NCBI GenBank assembly: GCA_013286495.1
Contig: JABDFQ010000009.1
Span: forward strand, 1 to 61,712
From: Gammaproteobacteria bacterium
GTDB lineage: Bacteria; Pseudomonadota; Gammaproteobacteria; DSM-16500
Reading direction: 5' to 3'
Length of the DNA stretch: 61,712 nt
Shown piece by piece: positions 1 through 9,007 of the stretch. Position 1 is the first letter of the stretch. The number at the start of each line of letters is the position of its first letter. The notes beneath the pieces are model-generated. The model was given only the letters and a program-made list of their open reading frames with translations. It was not told the origin of the DNA and ran no database searches. The translations under genes and the position numbers were made by a program.

Positions 1-647
1 CCTGCTGCACGTATCAACTGCTTGGCCGAGCGCAGTGCTGCCGGACTATTCTGTAACAACATCTCCGCCAGCATCACACCTTTACTCATCAGCGTATCTT
101 TTTCTACCGTCTGTTGCACAAGACCAATGCGTAAAGCTTCTTCCGCACCAAAACGCTCGCCTGTCAGAAAATAATAATGTGCCATGCGCTCGCCTATCGC
201 TGTCATCACATATGGGCTGATCATCGCAGGCACGAGACCGACTTTCACTTCTGGCAAACCAAACACCGCATCTTTGGCGGCAATCGCAATATCTGCTGCT
301 GTCAGCAATCCCATACCGCCGCCCAACACAGCACCATGTGCAAGCACAATCACTGGTTTGGGAAATGAATATAATTCATATAACAAATCCGCCAGTTCCT
401 GCGCATCCTGATAATTTTCATTTTCCGTACCCATTGCAATTTTTTGCATCCATGCAATATCACCACCTGCACAGAAATTTTCGCCATTACCCTGAATAAT
501 GAGAACGCGCGAGGTATCTTCTGACAGCGTTTTTAAAGCTTCGCGTAATTCACGAATCATCAAACCGTGCATGGCATTGCGTTTATCAGGACGATTTAAT
601 GCGAGAGTAGCGATTGTTTCATTGTGCGTAACTGTAATAAATTCCAT
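1..647 (-). CDS. liuC: Methylglutaconyl-CoA hydratase, LiuC-type crotonase (3' part outside window)
   Basis: Crotonase-fold enzyme expected to hydrate 3-methylglutaconyl-CoA to HMG-CoA in leucine breakdown. It reads from an ATG at 647 (MEFITVTHNETIATLALNRP) leftwards off the window edge, so the C-terminus is missing. Visible family motifs are NRPDKRNAM, the oxyanion-hole stretch ENFCAGGDIAWM, LGGGMGL and LPEVKVGLVPAMISPYV. The last resembles the 'L-PATISPYV' signature of LiuC-type enzymes rather than fatty-acid enoyl-CoA hydratases. The first catalytic Glu of classical hydratases is Gly here (GGGMG); the second (LPEVK) is present. It starts 10 bases after the liuB stop, third in the order liuA-liuB-liuC, which supports the leucine role. 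Confidence 0.85.
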   Translation of the reverse strand, partial: MEFITVTHNETIATLALNRPDKRNAMHGLMIRELREALKTLSEDTSRVLIIQGNGENFCAGGDIAWMQKIAMGTENENYQDAQELADLLYELYSFPKPVIVLAHGAVLGGGMGLLTAADIAIAAKDAVFGLPEVKVGLVPAMISPYVMTAIGERMAHYYFLTGERFGAEEALRIGLVQQTVEKDTLMSKGVMLAEMLLQNSPAALRSAKQLIRAA

Positions 648-657
648 ATGCAACATC

Positions 658-2265
658 CTACATTCTGAATATGCCGAAGCGCGTGGGTAAAATAGCCGCA
701 TTTAATGTGATTTCCAGACTCATGGCAATTACCCTGCGTGTATCAACAGGATCAATCACACCATCATCCCAAATTCTGGCGCTGGAATAATAAGCAGCAG
801 ATTGCTGATTATATTGTTCGAGTAACGGCGCCTTGAATGCTTTTTCATCTTCAGCTGACCACGCTTCTCCCTGACGCTTTTTCTTTTCACGCGTGACTTG
901 TGCGAGCACACTCGCGGCTTGTTCACCACCCATAACGGAAATGCGCGCATTTGGCCACATCCATAAAAATCGTGGTTCGTAAGCGCGTCCACACATGGCG
1001 TAATTTCCAGCACCATAACTGCCACCAACCATCACAGTTATTTTTGGCACACGTGCACACGCCACTGCATTTACTAATTTCGCACCGTTTTTTGCTATGC
1101 CTTCCGCTTCGACTTTGCTACCTACCATAAATCCGGTGATATTTTGCAGAAATAAAAGTGGAATGCCGCGTTGCGTACATAATTCGATAAAATGCGTGGC
1201 TTTTAACGCTGCTTCAGAAAAAAGAATGCCATTATTGGCGATAATGCCCACTGGAATTCCGGTGATATGTGCAAATCCACACACGATTGTCTTGCCATAT
1301 AATGATTTGAATTCATCAAATTCTGAACCATCCACAATACGCGAAATAATTTCGCGTACATCGAAAGGATAGCGGGAATCAGCAGGAATAATGCCATATA
1401 ACTCTTCTGCCTGATAAAGCGGTTCACGACTTTCACGTCTCACCACTTTACCTTTTTTCTGATAATTCAGATTGGCTATGATGCGTTTTGTGATCGCAAT
1501 GGCATGTTCATCATTTTGTGCATAATGATCTGCTACACCAGATGTGCGGCAATGTACATCAGCACCACCTAATGCCTCCGCTGTCACGACTTCACCGGTT
1601 GCAGCTTTGACTAATGGAGGGCCTGCAAGAAAAATTGTGGCTTGTTCACGCACCATGATGGATTCATCTGCCATTGCAGGAATATAAGCGCCTCCTGCGG
1701 TGCACGATCCCATCACCACTGCAATTTGCGGAATATCCTGTGCAGACATGTTTGCCTGATTATAAAAAATGCGTCCGAAATGATTTTCATCGGGAAAAAC
1801 TTCATCCTGCAATGGCAAATACGCACCGCCTGAATCGACAAGATAAATACAGGGAAGACGATTTTGCTCTGCAATTTTTTGTGCGCGTAAATGTTTTTTG
1901 ACTGTGATGGGATAATAAGTCCCACCTTTTACGGTTGCATCATTGACAACCAGCATGCAATCCGTTCCCATGATGCGACCAATGCCAGTAATGATGCCGC
2001 CTGCTGGAATGTCATCATCATACAATTGCCATCCAGCCAGTTGCGATAATTCGAGAAAATCAGAACCCGGGTCGAGTAATAATTCGATACGATCGCGCGG
2101 CAATAATTTTCCATGTTTGCGATGTCGTTCACGTGCGGTTTCACCACCACCTTCCTGAATTTTGATAATCATGTTACGTAATTCCTGCGCCATGTTACGC
2201 ATGACGACTGAATTTTGCTGGAAAGTTTTATCATCCAGATTCAGTTGTGTTTCCAATTCCGGCAT
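658..2265 (-). CDS. liuB: Methylcrotonoyl-CoA carboxylase, carboxyltransferase (beta) subunit
   Basis: Transfers carboxyl from carboxybiotin to 3-methylcrotonyl-CoA in leucine degradation; works with a biotin-carrying alpha subunit that would lie beyond the left edge (liuD not seen). The protein shows the carboxyltransferase fold along its length: [22 protein letters not shown] near the N-terminus, [16 protein letters not shown], a Gly-rich [15 protein letters not shown] stretch, then [19 protein letters not shown] and the [13 protein letters not shown] motif, all typical of the beta subunit. About 535 residues, the normal size. The ORF could begin at 2286, but the ATG at 2265 is preceded by AAGGAAAT at good spacing, so MPELETQ is preferred. 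It lies 24 bases downstream of liuA. Confidence 0.93.
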   Translation of the reverse strand: MPELETQLNLDDKTFQQNSVVMRNMAQELRNMIIKIQEGGGETARERHRKHGKLLPRDRIELLLDPGSDFLELSQLAGWQLYDDDIPAGGIITGIGRIMGTDCMLVVNDATVKGGTYYPITVKKHLRAQKIAEQNRLPCIYLVDSGGAYLPLQDEVFPDENHFGRIFYNQANMSAQDIPQIAVVMGSCTAGGAYIPAMADESIMVREQATIFLAGPPLVKAATGEVVTAEALGGADVHCRTSGVADHYAQNDEHAIAITKRIIANLNYQKKGKVVRRESREPLYQAEELYGIIPADSRYPFDVREIISRIVDGSEFDEFKSLYGKTIVCGFAHITGIPVGIIANNGILFSEAALKATHFIELCTQRGIPLLFLQNITGFMVGSKVEAEGIAKNGAKLVNAVACARVPKITVMVGGSYGAGNYAMCGRAYEPRFLWMWPNARISVMGGEQAASVLAQVTREKKKRQGEAWSAEDEKAFKAPLLEQYNQQSAAYYSSARIWDDGVIDPVDTRRVIAMSLEITLNAAILPTRFGIFRM

Positions 2266-2289
2266 CGCAATATTTCCTTGTTTCAAACC

Positions 2290-3441
2290 CTATTTCGTTT
2301 CATCAAATAATTCACGCCCGATCAGCATGCGTCTTATTTCTGATGTTCCCGCGCCAATCTCATATAACTTCGCATCACGCCATAAACGACCCGTGGGAAA
2401 TTCATTGATATAACCATTTCCACCGAGACATTGAATGGCTTCACCTGCCATCCACGTCGCTTTTTCTGCCGTATAAAGAATAACGGAAGCGGCATCCTTG
2501 CGTGTGACATCACCACGATCACAAGCGTGGGCGACAGCATAAAGATAAGATTGCGATGTCATCAACGCGGTATACATATCTGCCAATTTCGCTTGCATCA
2601 TTTCAAATTCACCAATGGATTTGCCAAATTGCTTTCGTTCATGAACGTAAGGAAGCACCATATCCATGCAAGCTTTCATGATGCCAACCGGTCCTGCCGC
2701 CAGCACGACACGTTCATAATTCAATCCACGCATCAATACTTTCGCACCCTGATTTTCCTTGCCTAATACATTTTCAATTGGCACACGACAATTTTCGAAT
2801 ACTAGTTCACAGGTATTGGAACCGCGCATGCCGAGTTTATCCAGCTTTTGCGCTGTGCTAAATCCTGCGAATTTTTTTTCGATAATGAATGTTGTAATGC
2901 CGCGTGTGCCAGGACTAGTGCGCGCATATACAACGAGCACATCTGCATCAGGACCATTGGTAATCCACATTTTTGTGCCATTCAACACATAATGATCACC
3001 CTTTAATTCCGCGCGCATTTGCATGCCCATGACATCAGAACCCGCTTGCGCTTCACTCATGGCGAGTGCGCCGATATATTCACCGGAACATAATTTCGGA
3101 AGATAATGCGTTTTTTGTTCGTGTGTACCATTCAGGCGAATTTGATTCACGCACAGATTAGAGTGCGCGCCATAGCTGAGACCAATCGAACCTGATGCAC
3201 GACTGATTTCGCGCATGGCGATGGCATGTTCGAGATAGCCCAGACCTGAGCCACCATACTCTTCTTCTACCGTGATACCCAGCAAACCTAATTGACCGAG
3301 TTTAGGCCATAATGATTTGGGGAAAATATTACTGCTATCGATTTCTGCTGCTTGCGGTGCAATCTCACGTTGAGCAAATTCCTTGACTGCCTCGGCGAGC
3401 ATATCGGCAGTTTCCCCTAGCGCAAAATTCATAAAACTCAT
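2290..3441 (-). CDS. liuA: Isovaleryl-CoA dehydrogenase
   Basis: FAD acyl-CoA dehydrogenase oxidising isovaleryl-CoA to 3-methylcrotonyl-CoA, the step before LiuB. 383 residues. Motifs in order: [110 protein letters not shown]. The Glu in [11 protein letters not shown] is where isovaleryl-CoA dehydrogenases carry their catalytic base. The site used by medium-chain enzymes is a small residue here, which argues for this substrate. The start was set at the ATG at 3439-3441 because AAGGAG sits just upstream; the longer frame (to 3525) lacks a ribosome site. First gene of the liu operon, divergent from rlmI. Confidence 0.93.
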   Translation of the reverse strand: MSFMNFALGETADMLAEAVKEFAQREIAPQAAEIDSSNIFPKSLWPKLGQLGLLGITVEEEYGGSGLGYLEHAIAMREISRASGSIGLSYGAHSNLCVNQIRLNGTHEQKTHYLPKLCSGEYIGALAMSEAQAGSDVMGMQMRAELKGDHYVLNGTKMWITNGPDADVLVVYARTSPGTRGITTFIIEKKFAGFSTAQKLDKLGMRGSNTCELVFENCRVPIENVLGKENQGAKVLMRGLNYERVVLAAGPVGIMKACMDMVLPYVHERKQFGKSIGEFEMMQAKLADMYTALMTSQSYLYAVAHACDRGDVTRKDAASVILYTAEKATWMAGEAIQCLGGNGYINEFPTGRLWRDAKLYEIGAGTSEIRRMLIGRELFDETK

Positions 3442-3517
3442 GCCGCTCTCCTTAATTCTGTGTCCGATTGTACCTAAAACTGCATGCAGCGGAAGGGATA
3501 TTTCTATGCTATGGTTC

Positions 3518-3547
3518 GCGTTCACAAATCAGGCGTTCACAAATTAG
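3518..3547 (+). repeat. Tandem 15-bp direct repeat in the rlmI leader
   Basis: GCGTTCACAAATCAG at 3518-3532 is followed without a gap by GCGTTCACAAATTAG at 3533-3547, one mismatch. The second unit runs into the rlmI ribosome site (AGGAG, ATG at 3560). It lies in the liuA-rlmI divergent spacer, so it may be either a binding site or a simple slippage duplication. Confidence 0.7.
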
Positions 3548-3559
3548 GAGAAAAATCAC

Positions 3560-4750
3560 ATGACACTCGCACGCCTTCGCCTTAAAAAAAGAGAAGACCG
3601 CCGTATACGCTCAGGTCATCCATGGATTTACAGTAATGAAATTGATACTCAAATTACTCCTTTGAAAAATTTCACAGCAGGTCAGGAAGTGATCGTGGAA
3701 GCAAATGATAGTAGTTTGCTTGGTGTAGGTTATATCAATCCCAATTCATTGATAACGGTGCGCATGTTAACGCGTGATGCGAATGAAGTAATTGATGAAA
3801 TATATTTCTTAAAACGCATCACCACTGCATTAACCTTGCGCACACAATTATTTGATAAACCTTTTTATCGACTCGTGTTTGCTGAATCTGATCAATTACC
3901 AGGATTAGTCATTGACCGTTTTGCTGACAATTTTGTTGTGCAGATCAATACGGCTGGCATGGAGGCAAAAACAAATATGATTGTAAATGCATTGCAGCAA
4001 TTATTTCCTGATATCAAATCCATTTTGTTAAAAAATGATAGCCAGATTCGTGTGCAGGAAAATTTGTCTGTGAAGGTGGAAAAAGCATTTGGTGAAGTGC
4101 CTGATGAAGTGATGCTGGAAGAAAATGGTGTGCCATTTATAGCACCATTGATGAATGGACAGAAAACCGGCTGGTTTTATGATCATCGTCCGAATCGCGC
4201 GCGTTTGCGACAATATGTGCAGGATAAGCGAGTCCTTGATGTGTTTAGCTATGCTGGAAGTTTTGGCATACAAGCTGCTGTCTATGGTGCGAGCCAGGTA
4301 AGTTGCATTGAAGTATCTGCTGAAGCATGTGCGTTTATCAAACGCAATGCTGAGCTTAATCATGTTGCAGACAAAGTCACCATCATAAGTGACGATGCTT
4401 TTGATGCCATGAAAAAATTAGTGCAGGAAAAACAATCTTTCGATGTCATTATTCTGGATCCACCTGCATTTGTGAAAAAATTGAAAGATAAAAAGGAAGG
4501 ATTGATTGCTTATCAGCGCTTAAATGAATTGGCATTAAAATTATTATCAGCAAACGGCGTGTTGTTCAGTTGTTCATGTTCCATGCACATTAGCATGCAG
4601 GATATTTGCGATTTGCTGAAACGCGCTGCATATAACACACAAACCACCATTCAAATTCTCGAACGTGGTCATCAGGGTGCAGATCATCCTGTGCATATCG
4701 CTGTTCCAGAAACGGATTATTTGAAAGCGATGGTAGTGAGGAAGATTTGA
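3560..4750 (+). CDS. rlmI: 23S rRNA m5C1962 methyltransferase, RlmI family
   Basis: SAM-dependent RNA methyltransferase that methylates C1962 of 23S rRNA in E. coli. 396 residues, the same length as the E. coli protein. The N-terminus carries a PUA-like domain (RLKKREDRRIRSGHPWIYSNEI). The Rossmann methyltransferase part follows, with NGQKTGWFYDHRPNR, DVFSYAGSFGIQAA (SAM-binding), DDAFDAM, LDPPAFVK (motif IV) and the catalytic-Cys stretch SCSCSMH. A clear ribosome site (AGGAG) precedes the ATG. Stand-alone gene followed by a strong terminator. Confidence 0.93.
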   Translation: MTLARLRLKKREDRRIRSGHPWIYSNEIDTQITPLKNFTAGQEVIVEANDSSLLGVGYINPNSLITVRMLTRDANEVIDEIYFLKRITTALTLRTQLFDKPFYRLVFAESDQLPGLVIDRFADNFVVQINTAGMEAKTNMIVNALQQLFPDIKSILLKNDSQIRVQENLSVKVEKAFGEVPDEVMLEENGVPFIAPLMNGQKTGWFYDHRPNRARLRQYVQDKRVLDVFSYAGSFGIQAAVYGASQVSCIEVSAEACAFIKRNAELNHVADKVTIISDDAFDAMKKLVQEKQSFDVIILDPPAFVKKLKDKKEGLIAYQRLNELALKLLSANGVLFSCSCSMHISMQDICDLLKRAAYNTQTTIQILERGHQGADHPVHIAVPETDYLKAMVVRKI

Positions 4751-4757
4751 GGAAATA

Positions 4758-4793
4758 AAAAACCGGGGAGAATTTACACTCTTCCCGGTTTTA
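4758..4793. terminator. Bidirectional intrinsic terminator between rlmI and the 14-aa ORF
   Basis: A near-perfect stem with AACCGGG on the left and CCCGGTTTT on the right, loop around 4771-4780. T-tracts flank it on both strands (GGTTTTAATTTTT on plus, GGTTTTTTATTT on minus), so it can end both rlmI and the convergent tiny ORF. Confidence 0.85.
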
Positions 4794-4804
4794 ATTTTTA
4801 ATGA

Positions 4805-4849
4805 TTAACGTTTTTTCTTTGCTGTGCCTTTTTTCTTTTTAGCTACCAT
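4805..4849 (-). CDS. Tiny lysine-rich peptide, 14 residues
   Basis: Encodes MVAKKKKGTAKKKR. No function is recognised. It looks like a real transcription unit rather than noise. A strong ribosome site (AAGGAG) sits at correct spacing before the ATG, a TATAAT lies upstream on the same strand (in the stretch around 4895-4905), and the bidirectional terminator lies directly downstream. The sequence is almost entirely Lys/Arg/Ala, like the tails of ribosomal or nucleoid proteins, so RNA or DNA contact is a guess. It could instead be a leader peptide with no product role. Confidence 0.5.
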   Translation of the reverse strand: MVAKKKKGTAKKKR

Positions 4850-4982
4850 GGTATTTCTCCTTAAGTTAAAGTCACAAAGAACTAACCTTATTATTATAGC
4901 GTGATCGATTTTTATCGGTATCAGTAATAGTACTAGCACCACTCTTAGTTATTGGATCTACAACTGAAATCAGCTGATTTTT

Positions 4983-6398
4983 TCATTCTTTCCAGCGTAA
5001 TAACGGATGATCAGGATCACAGGATTTTAATTTCTGCCAGGCTTGCACATCTGGCTCGGACAATCCTGCGACAAATTCTTCCAATGTCGGTACCGTTAAC
5101 ATATCCATTTCACGCAAGGCAAATTGCCGCATTAAGGCTTTTATTTGCGGTGAATCCAGCACATTGTCACGATTATATTTTTGGCGCTGCAATTTAAGCA
5201 CCGATGAAATTGCCGATGCGGCAAAAATATGAAATCGTTCCATGAATATTTGTTTATCTTCCAGCGGTAACATATTAATCGCTTCATGAATGATAACTTC
5301 ACGATTTTTTTGATATTGTTTGCGAATATTTTCTGCCCTGCGTTTTAATTCTGCCAGTTCGAATTCTCTCTCACTATCTTTCAACACAATCAATTGCACG
5401 GCTTGAGTTTTGGCTGGTTGATAATCATCGCGGATTGCACCCATCAAATATCCCGCCATATTTTTTACGTTGCCTTTCTGAAACGGTTTTGAATCCAGCA
5501 CCAGTGAAATTTTATCTTCGATAAATGCAGCCTCATGCTGTTGCAATAATTCCTGAATCTGTGCGGATGACAAACCAAATTGTTCCCTGAGACGAACTTC
5601 CAGCGGATTTTCCTGCTTGACGATAGAGGGTTTTTGATAACCCAAACGCGTTTTTTTCGGCCGCTCCTTGAGCTTGAAACGCACTTTCAATACCTTCCGG
5701 CCTTCGCGCACAAATTCCGCTTCAATCACCAGATCCGAATACGTATTCACTTCTTCAATCGCCTTATCGAGTACGCGACGTTTGAAATCACGAAAGATAT
5801 CGTATTTACCTTGAGGCACGCCCATCAGTTTTTTGAATAATTCCATATCAAACCATTTGGTTTGCGGCAAGCCTCGATAACGCGTGCAATTTTCATATAA
5901 GGCTAATCCATAGCTGGAACGAAACCGCGATTGAATCACAAGATCGATCTTGCCGAACATGGAAGGTGAATGAAGCAATTGTTTCATGCGTGGTGAATAC
6001 GCGTAATAACAAAGTGGTCCTTCGAGACTGACGCTGGCAATGATGGAACTCGCTGTCCAATTTTCCGTACCGGTTTCATCATTGATGACATTCCATTCAA
6101 TGACAGTTGATATCAATTCGCGAAAAGCTTCCTTGATCGCAGCGTGATTATTTCCCTGATAGCCAATCAGCCGGCACAATTGCTTGACCGTAATTTCATG
6201 TTCATCCTTCAGCATCAATTCCTTGTAAGCGTGATACAACAAGGCATTGGTAATTTTTCGTTGCAATAAAGTCAGTGAATTGGAGCAATGAATGGTTGCC
6301 GCATGTTTTTTTAATTCCTTGCGCGCTTCCTTTTTTTCATCTCCCACATCCGTCACATTTCGTCCCATAGCCGTCACATCCTCTCCCATAGCCGTCAC
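4983..6398 (-). CDS. repA: Plasmid-type replication initiator, Rep_3 superfamily
   Basis: Initiator that binds iterons and opens an origin in theta-replicating plasmids. The Rep_3-like winged-helix region begins around HCSNSLTLLQRKITNALLYHAY and continues through HEITVKQLCRLIGYQGNNHAAIKEAFREL, SLEGPLCYYAYSPRMKQLL, SSYGLALYENCTRYRG and KYDIFRDFKRRVLDKAIEEVN, the pattern of tandem winged helices. The C-terminal third is less conserved and helical. The longest frame starts at GTG 6398, but its first 20 or so residues (VTAMG-type repeats) are simply translated iterons, so the true start may lie about 50 bases further in. Divergent from parAB. Similar rep/par sets are known from Coxiella plasmids. 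Confidence 0.85.
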   Translation of the reverse strand: MTAMGEDVTAMGRNVTDVGDEKKEARKELKKHAATIHCSNSLTLLQRKITNALLYHAYKELMLKDEHEITVKQLCRLIGYQGNNHAAIKEAFRELISTVIEWNVINDETGTENWTASSIIASVSLEGPLCYYAYSPRMKQLLHSPSMFGKIDLVIQSRFRSSYGLALYENCTRYRGLPQTKWFDMELFKKLMGVPQGKYDIFRDFKRRVLDKAIEEVNTYSDLVIEAEFVREGRKVLKVRFKLKERPKKTRLGYQKPSIVKQENPLEVRLREQFGLSSAQIQELLQQHEAAFIEDKISLVLDSKPFQKGNVKNMAGYLMGAIRDDYQPAKTQAVQLIVLKDSEREFELAELKRRAENIRKQYQKNREVIIHEAINMLPLEDKQIFMERFHIFAASAISSVLKLQRQKYNRDNVLDSPQIKALMRQFALREMDMLTVPTLEEFVAGLSEPDVQAWQKLKSCDPDHPLLRWKE

Positions 6399-6440
6399 AG
6401 TTTATCCCATAACCGTCACACAATCTCCCATAAGCGTCAC
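6342..6440. repeat. Five iterons, 21-bp period (candidate replication origin)
   Basis: Five direct copies of a 15-bp unit start at 6342, 6363, 6384, 6405 and 6426, exactly 21 bp apart: TCCCACATCCGTCAC, TCCCATAGCCGTCAC (twice), TCCCATAACCGTCAC and TCCCATAAGCGTCAC. The constant two-turn spacing on one face of the helix, next to a Rep_3 gene, is what iterons of theta plasmids look like. AT-rich DNA follows at 6480-6600, suitable for an unwinding element. The first three copies lie inside the longest repA frame. Confidence 0.88.
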
Positions 6441-6618
6441 AAATCCAGCATGTTAATCAATTGCTTTCAATGACTTACCGCATCCCAAACAAAAGATAAA
6501 CTAATACTAAACAAAAAACACAACATGGAGATGTTATTTGTGTCGTGTTTTTTTATATATGATAAAACAAAACAAATGATATATTAGGCAATATCGTAAT
6601 ACAACGACAGGAGTCAAC

Positions 6619-7482
6619 ATGGAAATCATAGCGTTTGTAAACAATAAAGGTGGTGTAGGAAAAACTACATGTAGCAAATTGATGGCTGAATATCTCAGCA
6701 AGAAAATGCGCACACTGTGTATCGATTTCGATCCCCAATGTAATTTTTCCCACCAGTATCTGCATATGGAAATTGATCCCGCAGCCCCTGAAGGATTAAT
6801 GCCACCCATTCATCCTGATTATGATCCACACGATCCTGATGATAATGATTGGGATGGTAGAAGCAGCATTGCTGAAATTTTTTATGGGCAAGGCGTCGTT
6901 CCCTATCCAACTTATGTTCCTAATTTGGACATTGCTCCAGGACATGCTGAAAAATTGCTCTCAGCAGAGTCTGTCAGGCGTTCAGAAGTGGTGGATAAAG
7001 TGCATAAACAGCTGGCAAATTTTTTAAATTCTCCAGATGTGCATGCTGAATATGATGCGGTTGTGATTGATACAGCACCATCAAAAGGGCCACTGACCAT
7101 CAGTGTCATGAAAGCTGCCACGCACATCATCATTCCCTCTGTCATGGAAGAGCAACCCGTGCAAGGGATTTATGGCATGTTGCAATTGTGGATGCAGGAA
7201 TCACTGATACGTGAAAAAAATCGTCCGCTGCAATTAGTCGGCATTCTGCCCAATATGTTCAAGCAAACACGCTTGCACAAGGATATTCTCACCAGTCTGC
7301 AGGATAATTCCGCTATTGGAAAATACGTGCTGCCAGTGAAATTTTCTCAGCGTATTGTGTTTGCTGAAGTTGATGCTGCTGATTCTTCCCCACGTTCCAT
7401 CTTTGATTTTCAGGATCAGCATGTCGCCAAAAACGAAGCCATGGAAGTGTGTAGCCACATTGCAGAGAGGATTTTCGCATGA
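6619..7482 (+). CDS. parA: ParA-family partition ATPase
   Basis: Walker-type ATPase that moves or positions plasmid copies with ParB. 287 residues. The deviant Walker A box NNKGGVGKTTCSKL starts at residue 8, the A' motif is CIDFDPQCNFSHQYL, and the B-type strand is VVIDTAPSKGP. There is no N-terminal DNA-binding extension, unlike P1/F-type ParA, so autoregulation would need another protein such as the RHH gene downstream. A good ribosome site (AGGAG) precedes the ATG. It overlaps parB by 4 bases (ATGA), showing a single par operon divergent from repA. Confidence 0.93.
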   Translation: MEIIAFVNNKGGVGKTTCSKLMAEYLSKKMRTLCIDFDPQCNFSHQYLHMEIDPAAPEGLMPPIHPDYDPHDPDDNDWDGRSSIAEIFYGQGVVPYPTYVPNLDIAPGHAEKLLSAESVRRSEVVDKVHKQLANFLNSPDVHAEYDAVVIDTAPSKGPLTISVMKAATHIIIPSVMEEQPVQGIYGMLQLWMQESLIREKNRPLQLVGILPNMFKQTRLHKDILTSLQDNSAIGKYVLPVKFSQRIVFAEVDAADSSPRSIFDFQDQHVAKNEAMEVCSHIAERIFA

Positions 7483-8492
7483 GCAAGAAAAAACGATTTG
7501 GTATATCAGAAGCATTAACGCGTGGATTAAGTGAAACCATCCATGTCGTGGAAAATAATACAGGCTTGTTCCGCAATGTGATTTTGCCTCTATCGCGTAT
7601 CGAACTCGATCCTGACAATCCGCGTAAATTGGCAATCGATTTATCCGATATCCGCGCAGGTATTCGCCCTGAAGATCCCTTGTATGCAAGAAAGCAGGAT
7701 GAACTGGAAAGGTTGAAGGAACTCGCGCATACCATCAAAACCAGCGGCGTCATCAATCCAGTGGTGGTGTATAAACTGGGGGAAGTGTATCGCGTGGTAG
7801 CAGGTGAGCGACGTTGTCTTGCTTCGATACTCGCTGGTAAACAGGAAGTTGAAGCACGTGTATTTAATGAAAAACCCAAGGGATTTGAACTCAAATTAAT
7901 TCAATGGGTGGAAAACACGGCACGCGAAGATTTAACACTGGATGAACGTCTGGATAATGTTCGCGACATCGTGCATGAATATCAACTACAACATGGCAAA
8001 ACAGAAGTGACTGCTACCTTACTTAAAAATATTACGGGCTTGTCGCTTTCACAGACTACGTATTATCTCGCTGCCATGAATGCGCCTGAAGATGTGCAAA
8101 TAGAAATACAAAATGGTGGCATCCGTAATCTGGATAAGGCTGCCTTGATCGCAGGTATCAGTTCGCATGATGTGCGTAAACATGCGATTGAAGCATGCCG
8201 GAATGGTTCCAGTCTCAAGGAAATTCGCAGTATTATTAGCCAACAAAAATCATTGAAAAAAAATCGGGTGGATTTGGCAAGCTCCGCACGTGGACGTAAT
8301 ACGGTGAAGATAAACATGGGTTCAACCTTTCATGCGGATGTAGTCAGACAAATCATTGAGAGCGTCGTATCCCGCCAGGAATATGACAAATACCTGGATG
8401 TATTCTCACAAGTGAATTGGCTCGACCTGCGCCAGACGACCAAGGCATTCCGTAAGTTAATTGAGTTAATGGAACGAGAGACAGCGCTATGA
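7479..8492 (+). CDS. parB: ParB-family centromere-binding protein
   Basis: Binds parS and loads as a CTP-dependent clamp in the known family. 337 residues. The N-terminal ParB/Spo0J domain is clear: LPLSRIELDPDNPRK, ELERLKELAHTIKTSGVINPVVV, then the arginine box VYRVVAGERRCLAS. The central helix-turn-helix region is TATLLKNITGLSLSQTTYYLAAMNAPEDVQIEIQ. The C-terminal dimer region is less recognisable. It overlaps parA by 4 bases and the next gene by 4 bases, so all three are translationally coupled. Confidence 0.92.
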   Translation: MSKKKRFGISEALTRGLSETIHVVENNTGLFRNVILPLSRIELDPDNPRKLAIDLSDIRAGIRPEDPLYARKQDELERLKELAHTIKTSGVINPVVVYKLGEVYRVVAGERRCLASILAGKQEVEARVFNEKPKGFELKLIQWVENTAREDLTLDERLDNVRDIVHEYQLQHGKTEVTATLLKNITGLSLSQTTYYLAAMNAPEDVQIEIQNGGIRNLDKAALIAGISSHDVRKHAIEACRNGSSLKEIRSIISQQKSLKKNRVDLASSARGRNTVKINMGSTFHADVVRQIIESVVSRQEYDKYLDVFSQVNWLDLRQTTKAFRKLIELMERETAL

Positions 8493-8848
8493 TGGACAGA
8501 AAAGTAATGACTTCTATCAAACTACAAAAAAACCTGCATCGCAGATTGCAACAACGCATTATCGAAGACGGTTATGGGATGCGTGGCAAGAGTAAATGGA
8601 TTATCGAATCCATCGAATCCCTGCTGAAATTGGCTGATTATCCAACGCTGGTCGACATTGCAGATGACATGGATCATTTGAGTGATATGGTGAGTATCCG
8701 TGTTCCTGAAGCTTTGATGCTACGTATTGAACAAGCCATTGTTCACGTGCGCAGGCAGTTTCCAGCCATTGAAGGTGTTAAAAGCAATCTAATTCGCGCT
8801 AGCATCATGCAGCGCTTACTCAGGCAAACTACGGTCACCGAAGTTTGA
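8489..8848 (+). CDS. Small protein with two ribbon-helix-helix-like halves, third gene of the par operon
   Basis: 119 residues, not matched to a named family. It appears to be an internal duplication. Residues about 8-45 (TSIKLQKNLHRRLQQRII...SKWIIESIESLL) and about 66-112 (VSIRVPEALMLRIEQAIV...VKSNLIRASIMQRLL) each show a short strand with alternating residues followed by two helices, the layout of an RHH/Arc-type half. A single-chain RHH could bind DNA alone. Four-base overlap with parB means co-expression, so a role in par autoregulation, copy control or centromere binding is the natural inference. Confidence 0.6.
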   Translation: MMDRKVMTSIKLQKNLHRRLQQRIIEDGYGMRGKSKWIIESIESLLKLADYPTLVDIADDMDHLSDMVSIRVPEALMLRIEQAIVHVRRQFPAIEGVKSNLIRASIMQRLLRQTTVTEV

Positions 8849-8903
8849 GTTAAGTGATTGATATATAAGTGTTTAATTTAAAAATAAATCGTACCGGAGT
8901 TTA

Positions 8904-8946
8904 TCCCATAGATGTCACATTTCAGGAATATGTGACGTTTGTGGGA
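8904..8946. repeat. Inverted pair of iterons downstream of the par operon
   Basis: TCCCATAGATGTCAC at 8904-8918 faces GTGACGTTTGTGGGA at 8932-8946, which reads TCCCACAAACGTCAC on the other strand. Both match the repA iteron consensus. The 13-bp spacer makes an extended dyad. Rep_3 dimers are known to bind inverted iteron-like operators, so this may be a control or handcuffing site. Confidence 0.8.
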
Positions 8947-9007
8947 TAGGTCGAAGTACCTGCTACAACAACACTCATCTGTCTCTGCCTAACCTATGCT
9001 CACCAAA

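Noticed and set aside
3442-3525. N-terminal extension of liuA up to 3525
   Set aside because: No ribosome site, not similar to family N-termini; the ATG at 3441 has AAGGAG.
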